Shown here: in pieces, positions 25,052 through 33,300 of the stretch | Layout: the number at the start of each line of letters is the position of its first letter | Numbering within the stretch: position 1 is the first letter of the stretch | Source: SG8-4 sp964598225 | GTDB lineage: Bacteria; Planctomycetota; Phycisphaerae; Sedimentisphaerales; Anaerobacaceae | NCBI GenBank assembly: GCA_964598225.1 | Contig: CAZRBG010000001.1 | Location: forward strand, 62,001 to 126,000 | Length of the DNA stretch: 64,000 nucleotides | Direction of reading: 5' to 3' | The notes under the pieces: generated by a model | Seen by the model: only the letters and a program-made list of their open reading frames with translations | Database searches by the model: none | Told to the model about the DNA's origin: nothing | Translations under genes and position numbers: made by a program

Positions 25052-26023
25052 CTATTGGGACCACTCAGTAGGCTCCCGGTCCCAGCGATGCTTCTTCAGT
25101 TCCTGCATCAGGGCCGGTTCCAGCGGCCCGGCGTCGCTGGCGGCCATATTCATCTCGACGTGGGCGGGCTTTCGCATGCCGGGTATTATGGTGCTGATGG
25201 TCGGCTCGCCGAGAATGAAACGCAGCGCCATCTCCGCCATCGTCATGCCGTCCGGAACCAGCGGTTTGAGCCGGTCGGCGTGCTCGACGCTTGAATTGAG
25301 ATTTTCCGGGACGAAGTAGGTGTTGCGCCAATCCCCTTCGGGCCACTTACTGTCTTTTGCCAGCTTTCCCGTCAGGGTGCCTTCGTCGAACGGCACGCGC
25401 GCTATTACGGCCACGTTGTGCTCCCGACAGGCGGGCAAGAGTTCGTCCTCGGGATTCTGGTCGAAGATATTGTATATAACCTGAATCGCGTCGATCAATC
25501 CGCTCTCAACAGCCTTGACGCCGTTCCACGGTTCCCAGCGATTGATGCTGATCCCAATCGCAGAGAACATTCCCTGGTCTTTCAGATCGCTCATCTTGCC
25601 GTACCAGCGATCGTCATGCAGCCAGGAATCCTCCCACGTGTGCAACTGCATCAGGTCGAAGGAGCCAAGGCCCGCGTTTTCAAGGCTGCCGGCGACATAC
25701 TTCTCGATATGATCCGGCGGAAAACAGTCGTCCAGGGTAAATTCTCGCTTGCTCGGCCACTTGAAGTTTTTGGGAGGGATCTTGGTCGCGGTGTAGAGCT
25801 TCTTGCCGCTGTTGGCCCTTACAAGCTCGCCGAGCAGCCCTTCGCTTTTGCCCTCGCCATATCCCCACGCCGTATCGAAGAAATTGCATCCGAGATCGAC
25901 CGCCTGCTGCAAAGCCCGGAGCGACTGCTCGTCGTCCGACCCCGTCCAGCCCCCCATCCCCCACATGCCGTAACCAATCTCACTGACCTGCCAGTTGGTC
26001 CGCCCGAATCCACGAAATTTCAT
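25052..26023 (-). CDS. Aldo/keto reductase
   Basis: This is an NADPH-type (beta/alpha)8 oxidoreductase of 323 residues. It shows the family opening GRTNWQVSEIGYGMWGMGG, the catalytic region DTAWGYGEGKSEGLLGE (Asp and Tyr), YTATKIPP with the catalytic Lys, and DLMQLHTWEDSW with the conserved His. The C-terminal half (GMTMAEMALRFILGEPTIST) matches the cofactor-binding end. The ATG at 26023 has AAGGA 8 bases upstream; one at 26032 is possible. It is cytoplasmic. Substrate is unknown, though planctomycete members often lie in sugar-catabolic loci. Confidence 0.92.
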   Translation of the reverse strand: MKFRGFGRTNWQVSEIGYGMWGMGGWTGSDDEQSLRALQQAVDLGCNFFDTAWGYGEGKSEGLLGELVRANSGKKLYTATKIPPKNFKWPSKREFTLDDCFPPDHIEKYVAGSLENAGLGSFDLMQLHTWEDSWLHDDRWYGKMSDLKDQGMFSAIGISINRWEPWNGVKAVESGLIDAIQVIYNIFDQNPEDELLPACREHNVAVIARVPFDEGTLTGKLAKDSKWPEGDWRNTYFVPENLNSSVEHADRLKPLVPDGMTMAEMALRFILGEPTISTIIPGMRKPAHVEMNMAASDAGPLEPALMQELKKHRWDREPTEWSQ

Positions 26024-26231
26024 ATCAAACATCCTTAATCCACTTAGCCTGTGCCGCCTAAAGGCCCGTCTTATCGAACGATACGATTGTACCGTCCGCA
26101 ACCCGACGGCACAAGACACAATGATCAACCCCCCTGTGGCCCCGAAAGGAACACGGCAAACCTACTTGTCAGAAGTACTACTTCAAGGTAGAATATAGAC
26201 GACCATGGATTAAGGAGAATAATCAGTGTTT

Positions 26232-26327
26232 GGTTCCGCTGAATCCCCAGACCAGCCGATGTCACCGGTGGTTATTGGTCTGGGAATCCCGACAATTTCT
26301 TAACGAACTGACTTTTTCAGCGGAACC
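26232..26327. repeat. 96-bp element with GGTTCCGCTGAA terminal inverted repeats, copy 1
   Basis: GGTTCCGCTGAA (26232-26243) and TTCAGCGGAACC (26316-26327) are perfect 12-bp inverted ends. The interior contains a CCCAGACCA/TGGTCTGGG hairpin. A second copy of nearly the same length lies at 31014-31110. The two share the ends and interior words such as TCACCGG, TTATTGG and GACTT-TTCAGCGGAACC. The remaining part of the 26024-26370 gap is non-coding. Confidence 0.75.
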
Positions 26328-26370
26328 TTTAATTTGAGATATGTCCCCGCTTGCCGCTCTGGCTCCCTAA

Positions 26371-26910
26371 TTACCGATCTGGGAACTGGAACTGTGGTTT
26401 TGTGCGTCGTTTTTGATCTTTCGCGGCAAAGGTCTTGATCAGATGCGGAGTAACATCCAGTGTTCCAACGTCTTTTTCCGTGTACGCGATTTCCAGGGCA
26501 ATGACCTTGGTGTCAGTTTCTTCGGCAACCTCAGGAAAGGCTTTTTTGAGATCGCTCTCGAATTTTTCAGTGATCTGTTTTCTTTCCTGTTCAAACTGCT
26601 GTTGTAATTGCATTTCTTTCTGCTGGTCACCTTTCTGTCGAGCCTCCTGCATTGCGGTCTGGAGAGAAGTATACTTCTCCAGCAATACTTTCTTTAGAGG
26701 ATGCTGAGCAAAAACAGCTTGCGGGTTGTATGTGCCGACTTTGAAGGCAAATTTCGACATGTTAGGGTCATTAGGTTTTGCTGCAGACACCGGTCCCTGG
26801 CCTAAGGGGGCTTGCGCAATTAAGTGCCCCGTCAGCATAACGATGGTTACGGCAATACATGCGCCCATGGTAATCACTAATTTGTACTTGTTTGCAGTAT
26901 GTTGACTCAT
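26371..26910 (-). CDS. OmpH/Skp-like periplasmic protein
   Basis: The 179-residue protein has an N-terminal membrane or signal segment (LVITMGACIAVTIVMLTGHL). A VGTYNPQAVFAQHPLKK segment follows, resembling the OmpH opening. Next is a Gln/Glu/Lys-rich helical region (MQEARQKGDQQKEMQLQQQF) matching the long coiled tentacles of Skp, and a final strand (GTLDVTPHLIKTF) like the typical OmpH end. Skp-like proteins hold unfolded outer-membrane proteins in the periplasm. Similarity is by pattern and could be convergent. The start has AAAGGAAG. It is preceded by a small lipoprotein gene on the same strand 103 bases upstream. Confidence 0.65.
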   Translation of the reverse strand: MSQHTANKYKLVITMGACIAVTIVMLTGHLIAQAPLGQGPVSAAKPNDPNMSKFAFKVGTYNPQAVFAQHPLKKVLLEKYTSLQTAMQEARQKGDQQKEMQLQQQFEQERKQITEKFESDLKKAFPEVAEETDTKVIALEIAYTEKDVGTLDVTPHLIKTFAAKDQKRRTKPQFQFPDR

Positions 26911-27013
26911 TATAAATCTTCCTTTCTGAGACCGATGTAGTTTGTGTAGTGACCCACTCTCCGGTCATAGAGATAGGCCCCATCTCGGTATCTGCGACAC
27001 CTTTTGTACATTC

Positions 27014-27268
27014 CTAATTGTCAGGCTGGTACGTTGGAGAGCCCTGATAAGTTTGCCAGCCGGTATTCTCTTGACCGGTATTCTCTTGATAGGTAGAGCC
27101 CTCTGGCTGACTCGGTTGCTGACTTTCTTGTTGCCATTGTTGAGGAGGCGGCGAATATTGCTGAGTAGGAGGCGGATATTGTGTTTCTTCTTTGCACCCT
27201 GCGAACAATAGACCTATCGCGGTGACAAGGATAATTAAGGTTATCTTTTTGAAACATTGCATCTTCAT
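27014..27268 (-). CDS. Small Gln/Pro-rich lipoprotein
   Basis: The 84-residue protein has a lipoprotein signal (KKITLIILVTAIGLLFAGC) with the lipobox LFAGC, so Cys25 would be acylated. The mature part is low complexity and repetitive (YPPPTQQYSPPPQQWQQ, then QENTGQENTGW), probably disordered, and may span toward the outer membrane or cell wall. AGGA precedes the ATG. It shares strand with the OmpH-like gene downstream. No family is recognised. Confidence 0.75.
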   Translation of the reverse strand: MKMQCFKKITLIILVTAIGLLFAGCKEETQYPPPTQQYSPPPQQWQQESQQPSQPEGSTYQENTGQENTGWQTYQGSPTYQPDN

Positions 27269-27401
27269 TTCAGTTTCCTGTTATATTCAAGTATTGAATA
27301 AAAGCCGGGACAATTCCAACATCCTCAATCGGCCCGACCAGATTAAATCAAACAAGAACACGGTGAAATCGGTGGTGCGCGAGGAATTGCTTTGTCTTTT
27401 C

Positions 27402-27869
27402 TCATGACGAAATGGCCTCCTTCAACTTATCAATAAGTCTGCTGATATCAAAAGGCTTATCAAGAACATAAAACGCTCCAAGTGTTCTGGCCATCTGATG
27501 GGTCTCTTCATCGCCAAAAGCCGTGATAAAAATCGTTGGCGGGCAGACATCGGCACAATTAATATCATTTATAATTCTCAGGGCATCCAGACCCCCCATC
27601 TTCGGCATGCGTATGTCAGAGACGACAACATCAAAGCTATTGTTTGGAGAAGAAGATGTATCTTTCGCAGAGTTGTGAATGCAAGCCAAAAGCCAGTCGA
27701 GTGCCTCGTTACGTTCGGTAACCCGGTAGCCTTCTTGAGTGAGGGCCTCCGCCAACATATTACGCATCTCGTCGTCGTCTTCAATAAGCAACACGTGGGG
27801 TGGCCGCTGGCCGTAATGTTTCTTTCTTGATTGCTGCTCATTGCATTTTTCTGATTCATTGTTCTGCAT
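27402..27869 (-). CDS. Single-domain response regulator
   Basis: From the ATG at 27869 the 155-residue product has a short polar leader and then a receiver domain: HVLLIEDDDEMRNMLAEALT (acidic pocket), FDVVVSDIRMPKMGG (phospho-acceptor Asp), FITAFGDEE (switch Thr) and VLDKPFDIS (conserved Lys-Pro). No output domain follows, so it is of the CheY/Spo0F type. It lies downstream of the sigma-54 regulator and histidine kinase on the same strand and may share that kinase or form a phosphorelay. A longer reading from 28046 would add a Cys-rich N-terminus of no known type. Confidence 0.88.
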   Translation of the reverse strand: MQNNESEKCNEQQSRKKHYGQRPPHVLLIEDDDEMRNMLAEALTQEGYRVTERNEALDWLLACIHNSAKDTSSSPNNSFDVVVSDIRMPKMGGLDALRIINDINCADVCPPTIFITAFGDEETHQMARTLGAFYVLDKPFDISRLIDKLKEAISS

Positions 27870-28095
27870 TTTTGATTTCTTGGCAAATTTGGAAGAAATT
27901 GTAAACACACTATTAATAAGGGTGCAACAGGCATGCCAGCATAGAGAGCATCGTGATATGTAGAAGCCTAAGTTCTTCTTGCACAGAGTGTTATGCAGCA
28001 AGAAGATTCTTTTTATTAAATACTTACTTTTATGGTAACAGCCCAACCTGTGTCAAATCGGCACGGTGAGCCATTGCGGCGCGCCTTAATGTGTT

Positions 28096-29457
28096 TCAGA
28101 TGCGCCACTGTTCAAGCTTGCGATACAAAGTTCGCCGTCCAAGGCCAAGGATACGTGCAGCGATGCTTTTGTTGCCGTCCACTGTTTCCAATACATGCTG
28201 AACGTACTGCCTTTCGACGTCCTCCAACGTGACCAGTTCATCGGCACTGTCCCCGCCAAAAACCAACTGCGAATGTCGATAGTTGCGAATCCTCTCGGGC
28301 AAATCCTCGACCGCTAATTTGTCAAAACGGGTCAGTGCTACAGCACGTTCAATCGCATTTCTCAATTCCCTGACATTGCCGGGCCAGCGATAAGACAGCA
28401 ATTTTTTCGCGGCAGCAGATGTAAGGCCTTTCACAGGTTTGTCGCTGCGTTGGGCAATCTTCTGGATAAAGTGCTGGGCCAAGAGCAGGATATCGGACCC
28501 GCGTGACCGCAACGGAGGAACTCCGATTCGAACTACGTTGACTCGGAAAAACAGGTCTTCTCGGAACTGGCCGTCCTCGACGGCAGATTCCAAGTCACGA
28601 TTAGTGGCAGCGATAATCCGTACGTCGGACCTGAGTTCACTGTTCTCGCCGACAGGACGAACCGAGCCGGTTTCCACCGCCCGCAAAAGTTTCGGCTGAA
28701 GCTTCAGCGGTATTTCAGCAATTTCATCCAGAAACAAAGTGCCGCCGTCGGCCTCCAGGAATAGACCTTGCCTGTGTGAGCGAGCGTCCGTAAAAGCCCC
28801 TTGTGCATGCCCGAACAATTCACTCTCCAACAGCATTCCGGGCAAGGCGGCGCAATTAACCGGGACAAAAGGCCCTTTTCTACGTTTACTATGGCGATGC
28901 AGAGCACGAGCAACCAATTCCTTACCTGTTCCGGATTCACCGGTGATCAGAACCGGTACCTGCTGGTCGGCGATGCGCCAGATCTGGTCAAATAATCGTT
29001 CCATAGGCGGACTTCTGCCGATAAACTCGCCAAAATTCTCCGCTTTGCTGCGGCTTTGTTGCTTTAAAAACCGTACCTGTTCCTGAAGGGAGCGATGTTT
29101 CAACGCCCTGTCAATAACGATTGCAAGCATATCCCTTTCTATGGGTTTGGTGACAAAATCATAGGCGCCTGCGCGAATTGCCTCAATAGCTGTGCCAAGA
29201 GTGCCAAAAGCGGTAATTACTATGACGGGCACATCGGGACGATTTTGAGAAAGTCGATGGCAAAAATCAATACCATTCAGTCCGGGCATCCTGATATCAG
29301 TTATTACCGTATCAAATGAGTTTGCCATAAATTTCTCAAAGGCCTTATCTGCACTGGTCTGCCATTGAACGGAATGTCCTCGCTGGGTAAGGTCATCATG
29401 CAGCATTTCACACATGCTCTGATCATCGTCAACAATTAGAATATCTCCGGATATCAT
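28096..29457 (-). CDS. NtrC-family sigma-54-dependent response regulator
   Basis: The 453-residue regulator has three domains. The receiver (1-120) carries ILIVDDDQSM, the phospho-acceptor in VITDIRMPGLNG, and KPIE. The AAA+ activator (about 145-380) has Walker A GESGTGKE, the sigma-54 contact loop as GAFTDA instead of the textbook GAFTGA (a common natural variant), and Walker B LFLDEIAE. The Fis-type helix-turn-helix at the end reads SIAARILGLGRRTLYRKLEQW. When phosphorylated it would activate sigma-54 promoters. It overlaps the histidine kinase stop by 4 bases (ATGA), so the pair is a coupled two-component system. A sigma-54-like promoter lies about 400 bases upstream of the kinase, in front of flgE. 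Confidence 0.95.
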   Translation of the reverse strand: MISGDILIVDDDQSMCEMLHDDLTQRGHSVQWQTSADKAFEKFMANSFDTVITDIRMPGLNGIDFCHRLSQNRPDVPVIVITAFGTLGTAIEAIRAGAYDFVTKPIERDMLAIVIDRALKHRSLQEQVRFLKQQSRSKAENFGEFIGRSPPMERLFDQIWRIADQQVPVLITGESGTGKELVARALHRHSKRRKGPFVPVNCAALPGMLLESELFGHAQGAFTDARSHRQGLFLEADGGTLFLDEIAEIPLKLQPKLLRAVETGSVRPVGENSELRSDVRIIAATNRDLESAVEDGQFREDLFFRVNVVRIGVPPLRSRGSDILLLAQHFIQKIAQRSDKPVKGLTSAAAKKLLSYRWPGNVRELRNAIERAVALTRFDKLAVEDLPERIRNYRHSQLVFGGDSADELVTLEDVERQYVQHVLETVDGNKSIAARILGLGRRTLYRKLEQWRI

Positions 29458-30914
29458 AAGTTCTCCTGCGGAATATACACGGTGAAGCAGCTTCCTTTGC
29501 CTGCTTCGCTGATAACGTCGATCCAGCCGCCATGTTCTCTAACAATGCCGTATGTTATGGACAGCCCCAAACCGGTGCCCTGACCTACATCTTTGGTAGT
29601 AAAAAAAGGATCGAATATTTTAGACAAATGTTCTTCGTTAATGCCTATACCGTTATCTTTCACTATAATTTGTAAAAAGCACCCTTTGTGACTTTCAACA
29701 CCATCCGGCGGATTTGCCGGTTCGGACTTCACTGATACAAGAACATCGCCCCCTTCGGGCATTGCCTGAAGAGCGTTTTCAATTAGATTCGTAACAACCT
29801 GTTGAATTTGCACCGGGTCTACGTTAACCAGAAGAGAAGAAGAGTCTTCCGGAGGCTCTGTCCTGACGTTGGCCTTATAGCCGAGACAGCTTACCAACTC
29901 CACCGCCTGACGAACCACATCATACCCCTTGGTTTTAACTCGTTTCGGAGGACGCTGCCTGGCAAAATCAAGAAGGTGGCGGATAATATTTGTCATTCGT
30001 ATTGCCTGAGACTTAATTGTTTTGGCATTTTCTTGAATGTGTCCAACCTTGGAGTCAACTGCGCTATCTATGATCATATCCGCTCGTCCGCTTATGACGT
30101 TTAAGGGTGTTCCCAGTTCATGTGCAACGCCTGAAGCAAGTCTTCCAATAGTCGTCAGACGATCCATGTGTCGCATCTGCTCCATAACTGCAATACGTTT
30201 CTTTGTTTCAGTGATCTCCCGTTCCCACGCCCTGTGGAGCTTTGCACACATATCATTCAAACCTCGAGCTAGTGCTGATAGCTCATCGTGTCCCCGAAGC
30301 ATAAGCCAGCCTCCCATATCTCCCTGGCCGATACGTTTGACTCGTTCCTGGAGTTTGCTCAGGGGGCGACCTATTATGACGAATCCTAATAGGAGCATGA
30401 CGGATCCGCTTATCAGGAAAACCAGGCTGCCGGCAACTGCTTCGCGAATCCACGCATTCTGGAGGTATCTGCTTCGTTCCTTTAATGTCTCTGCCAATTG
30501 AATAACCCCATCCGCTTGCGGAATATCGACAGGAATAAAGTAGTATTGAACTTCACCTCTTTTAGTTCGGCGCTGACGTAAAGCTAAAGTATCGCCGTGT
30601 TTCAGCTTAGTCAAAGAATCCTCGTCGAGTTGATTGTCGAGACCATCGTTACCTTTAAATGGTTTCCAGGAAATGCGAATTGGATGTTCATCCAGATTAA
30701 AATCTTCAATCAGTTCCAACGCCTGATCCCGACCGTTCGATAACCATGTGCTTTGAACGGAAGTGTTTACTATCTTTTCCAACAATCGGCCATCTCGCTT
30801 AATATCAGCATTAAGGCGATTGGTTTCCCGCTGAACTGTCAAGAAACCCTCGAAAGAGCGGATAACAAAATGCACGACGATCAGCACCAAAAGTAATTTC
30901 AAAGTAACTTTCAT
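29454..30914 (-). CDS. Membrane sensor histidine kinase (NtrB/ZraS-like)
   Basis: The ATG at 30914 has GAGG upstream; a GTG 12 bases earlier is possible. A first membrane helix (KLLLVLIVVHFVIRSF) is followed by a ~130-residue periplasmic sensor region, a second helix (AGSLVFLISGSVMLLLGFVI) and a HAMP linker. The H-box GRLASGVAHELGTPLNVISG has the phospho-accepting His near residue 275. The HATPase domain carries N (VVTNLIENALQAM), G1 (VKDNGIGI), F (IFDPFFTT) and G2 (GTGLGLSITYGIV). The HELGTPLN type of H-box is usual for partners of NtrC-type regulators, and such a partner is encoded directly downstream. The signal sensed is unknown. Confidence 0.95.
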   Translation of the reverse strand: MKVTLKLLLVLIVVHFVIRSFEGFLTVQRETNRLNADIKRDGRLLEKIVNTSVQSTWLSNGRDQALELIEDFNLDEHPIRISWKPFKGNDGLDNQLDEDSLTKLKHGDTLALRQRRTKRGEVQYYFIPVDIPQADGVIQLAETLKERSRYLQNAWIREAVAGSLVFLISGSVMLLLGFVIIGRPLSKLQERVKRIGQGDMGGWLMLRGHDELSALARGLNDMCAKLHRAWEREITETKKRIAVMEQMRHMDRLTTIGRLASGVAHELGTPLNVISGRADMIIDSAVDSKVGHIQENAKTIKSQAIRMTNIIRHLLDFARQRPPKRVKTKGYDVVRQAVELVSCLGYKANVRTEPPEDSSSLLVNVDPVQIQQVVTNLIENALQAMPEGGDVLVSVKSEPANPPDGVESHKGCFLQIIVKDNGIGINEEHLSKIFDPFFTTKDVGQGTGLGLSITYGIVREHGGWIDVISEAGKGSCFTVYIPQENL

Positions 30915-31013
30915 AATGGCCAACACCTCAGTTAAACTATTTATCTCAAAGTACCAGTGTACCCGTGAGTTTATCGTTACGCAACGGAGAGTTTGGGGGT
31001 GGATTTTGAAGCG

Positions 31014-31110
31014 GGTTCCGCTGAAAAACCCAAAAAACTGTCAATTTCACCGGCATTATTGGGCCAATAATGCAGATAATTTTTGATAAACAGACTTCTT
31101 CAGCGGAACC
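31014..31110. repeat. 97-bp element with GGTTCCGCTGAA terminal inverted repeats, copy 2
   Basis: GGTTCCGCTGAA at the left end and TTCAGCGGAACC at the right end are the same termini as copy 1 at 26232-26327. The interior is diverged but alignable, and also holds an internal hairpin (CATTATTGG/CCAATAATG). It lies between the kinase gene and flgE, upstream of the sigma-54-like promoter. Confidence 0.75.
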
Positions 31111-31297
31111 GACGCGAAGATCGGTTATAGGAACAGGTCGAGTGCGGCAAAATCTTCCGGGTGGCTGGAAGATCTGTCCTTATCGAGCCGGTCCTCTATG
31201 GAGTTAGAATAGCACCCGGGGCTTTTGTGTATTTTTCATATTTTATAAAAGCTTCACAGGCATGAACTTACAGGTTTTTTTTCAAAACGGTTCCCGC

Positions 31298-31314
31298 CTG
31301 GCACGCCGATTGTT
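31298..31314 (+). promoter_or_regulatory. Sigma-54-like (-24/-12) promoter upstream of flgE
   Basis: CTGGCACGCCGATTGTT matches the consensus YTGGCACGNNNNTTGCW at all positions except one in the -12 box (TTGT for TTGC), with exact spacing. The start site would fall near 31326, giving a leader of about 68 bases. The adjacent inverted repeat ATCTTCC...GGAAGAT (31152-31158 and 31167-31173) is about 140 bases upstream, a distance suitable for an activator site, but its use is only a guess. Confidence 0.55.
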
Positions 31315-31393
31315 ATCGTTCAAGACGGCAGAAGATGCTCTTTGATGATTAGATATATGATTTCTTACTGGAAAAGCTAAGGAGAGACAATAA

Positions 31394-33079
31394 ATGAGTT
31401 TTGCATTGTCAGCCGGAGTTACGGGCTTGCAGGCCCATCAGAAGATGCTCGACCTTGCGGGTAATAACCTCGCCAACGTCAATACTACCGCATTTAAGGC
31501 CAGCACGATCAACTTCTCGGAATTAATGACCGAGACGATCAAAAAGGCGTCGCAGCCGACATCCACCGTGGGAGGCACGAACCCTCAACAAAGAGGTGGA
31601 GGTGTGGACGTTTCCGGAATATCGCCGAACATGGCGCAGGGCAATATCGTCAATACAGGCAACCCCCTCGACCTGGCAATCGACGGCCAGGGATACTTCG
31701 TGGTCAGCGACGGCGCTCAGAATCTCTATACACGCGCAGGCTCGTTCGCGGTGGATGCAAACTCGTATCTGGTCGACCCGACCAACGGCTATCACGTCCA
31801 ACGAATCGGATCCGTGGGGGAAGGGGATGACTTCCAGACCGCGGGAGACAGCAATATCAGAGTGCCGTACGACGTGGCCATGGCGGCAAAAGCCACGTCT
31901 GAAGTAAAGGTGGCGGGCAACCTCAGCGCCGACGCCACACTCACCACACCGGCGACGAACGTCCTGTCAAGCAGTGTGACTTATACGACCAACAACGGAA
32001 CCACAGCGCTGCCGACGACTCAGCTCGACCAGCTCGATCAGTTCAGCGGCACATTAGGCACCACTACGACGATTACGGCTTCCGGTTACGACCCCAGCGG
32101 CAATGCACTGGCCGATGCGACGGGTCTGACCGTTACCGGAACCACGACCTTGCAGGATCTAATCGATCACCTGAACAATAACGTTCTTACTTCGACCGAA
32201 CAAACGGCTTCTCTGGTCAGCGGAAAAATACGCATAACGGACGTGGCCAGCGGCTACAGTCTCTCGGATATGGGACTGACCTGGGCAGATAACGGCAGCG
32301 CCACGTTGACTATGCCGCCTTATTTCGAGGTCGCGACCGTCGGCGGAGAGGCGGTAAAGTACGTCAATTCGACGGTATACGACACTCAGGGCGGCAAGCA
32401 CGTGCTCTCGGCTGCGTTCACCAGGGCCGGCGCCGCCAACCAATGGGACATGGTGCTCACCTCCATCACCGGCGACGTCAACACTATAGGATTCGGCAAC
32501 CGACGAATTAGAGGTATAGAATTCGCTGCTAACGACGGCTCTTATTCGGGCTTGAACTCGACCATCGGAGATACGGCTCAGTTCGTCGTGACATTCGAGC
32601 GCGACACCTCAAATCCGCAGACCGTAGCAATAGATATGGGTACGACCAGCCAGCTTGACGGATTGACACAGTTCGCCGGTAACTCCACTGCAGTGGCGCG
32701 AGGGCAGGACGGTTACGAAGCCGGCAGACTCGCGACCGTCAGCGTCGACAACGAGGGCACGGTTATCGGCGCATTCTCCAACGGCATCAAGAAGGACATC
32801 GCCACCGTTCAGATAGCCTTGTTCCAGAACCCGTCGGCACTGGAAAGCGTGGGCGGCAACTACTTCGATTCCTCGGCAAACTCCGGCGAGCCCGTCGCCA
32901 CGCAGGCCCTGACCGGCGGTGCAGGCTCGATTCACGGCGGAGCGCTCGAAAAGTCGAACGCAGATGTGGCCAGCGAGTTCGTAAACATGATTCAGGCCCA
33001 GAACGGCTTCCAGGCAAGCGCCCGTACAATCAGAGTGGCCAACGACATCCTGAGAGAGCTTACCAGCATAATCAGATAA
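31394..33079 (+). CDS. flgE: Flagellar hook protein
   Basis: FlgE polymerises to form the flagellar hook outside the cell after export by the flagellar type III system. The N-terminal rod/hook signature MSFALSAGVTGLQAHQKMLD, then LAGNNLANVNTTAFK, and the C-terminal signature NADVASEFVNMIQAQNGFQA are both intact. Between them are FlgE-type domains (NPLDLAIDGQGYFVVSDG; PPYFEVATVGGEAVKYVN). At 561 residues it is longer than the enterobacterial protein (~400), with the extra length in Thr-rich central domains that are exposed and variable. AAGGAGA precedes the ATG. No other flagellar gene is in the window, so the gene is isolated here. Regulation by sigma-54 is suggested by the upstream promoter. 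Confidence 0.94.
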   Translation: MSFALSAGVTGLQAHQKMLDLAGNNLANVNTTAFKASTINFSELMTETIKKASQPTSTVGGTNPQQRGGGVDVSGISPNMAQGNIVNTGNPLDLAIDGQGYFVVSDGAQNLYTRAGSFAVDANSYLVDPTNGYHVQRIGSVGEGDDFQTAGDSNIRVPYDVAMAAKATSEVKVAGNLSADATLTTPATNVLSSSVTYTTNNGTTALPTTQLDQLDQFSGTLGTTTTITASGYDPSGNALADATGLTVTGTTTLQDLIDHLNNNVLTSTEQTASLVSGKIRITDVASGYSLSDMGLTWADNGSATLTMPPYFEVATVGGEAVKYVNSTVYDTQGGKHVLSAAFTRAGAANQWDMVLTSITGDVNTIGFGNRRIRGIEFAANDGSYSGLNSTIGDTAQFVVTFERDTSNPQTVAIDMGTTSQLDGLTQFAGNSTAVARGQDGYEAGRLATVSVDNEGTVIGAFSNGIKKDIATVQIALFQNPSALESVGGNYFDSSANSGEPVATQALTGGAGSIHGGALEKSNADVASEFVNMIQAQNGFQASARTIRVANDILRELTSIIR

Positions 33080-33168
33080 TAATGATTGACGTGCTGGTCT
33101 GCGGTCCGGCTGTTATGTGTGACATTGACACCTTCAGAACGCTTTGTCGGCAAATCCCAACTTTTTTC

Positions 33169-33198
33169 TTGACTGAGGAGGACTTGATTTGGTATAAG
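33169..33198 (+). promoter_or_regulatory. Candidate sigma-70 promoter for the 33301 gene
   Basis: TTGACT (33169-33174) and TATAAG (33193-33198) are 18 bases apart, about 100 bases before the ATG at 33301, which itself has the very strong ribosome site GAAGGAGG. Confidence 0.4.
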
Positions 33199-33300
33199 AT
33201 AAATGATTGGACTTCGAAGGCTGTGGTTTGTTGGTGCGCAGAGTTTTCATGATGCGACTTTGCGCTTAAACATTCTTAAACTCATTGAAGGAGGATTGTC

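Noticed and set aside
26942..27211. An 89-codon plus-strand frame with apparent membrane segments
   Set aside because: It is the antisense shadow of the Gln/Pro-rich lipoprotein gene; Gln/Pro codons read backwards give Leu/Arg-rich hydrophobic sequence.
31110..31260. Possible c-di-GMP (GEMM) riboswitch upstream of flgE
   Set aside because: A GCGGCAAA word and a hairpin are present, but the conserved core and the tetraloop receptor are not; the hairpin alone is not enough.
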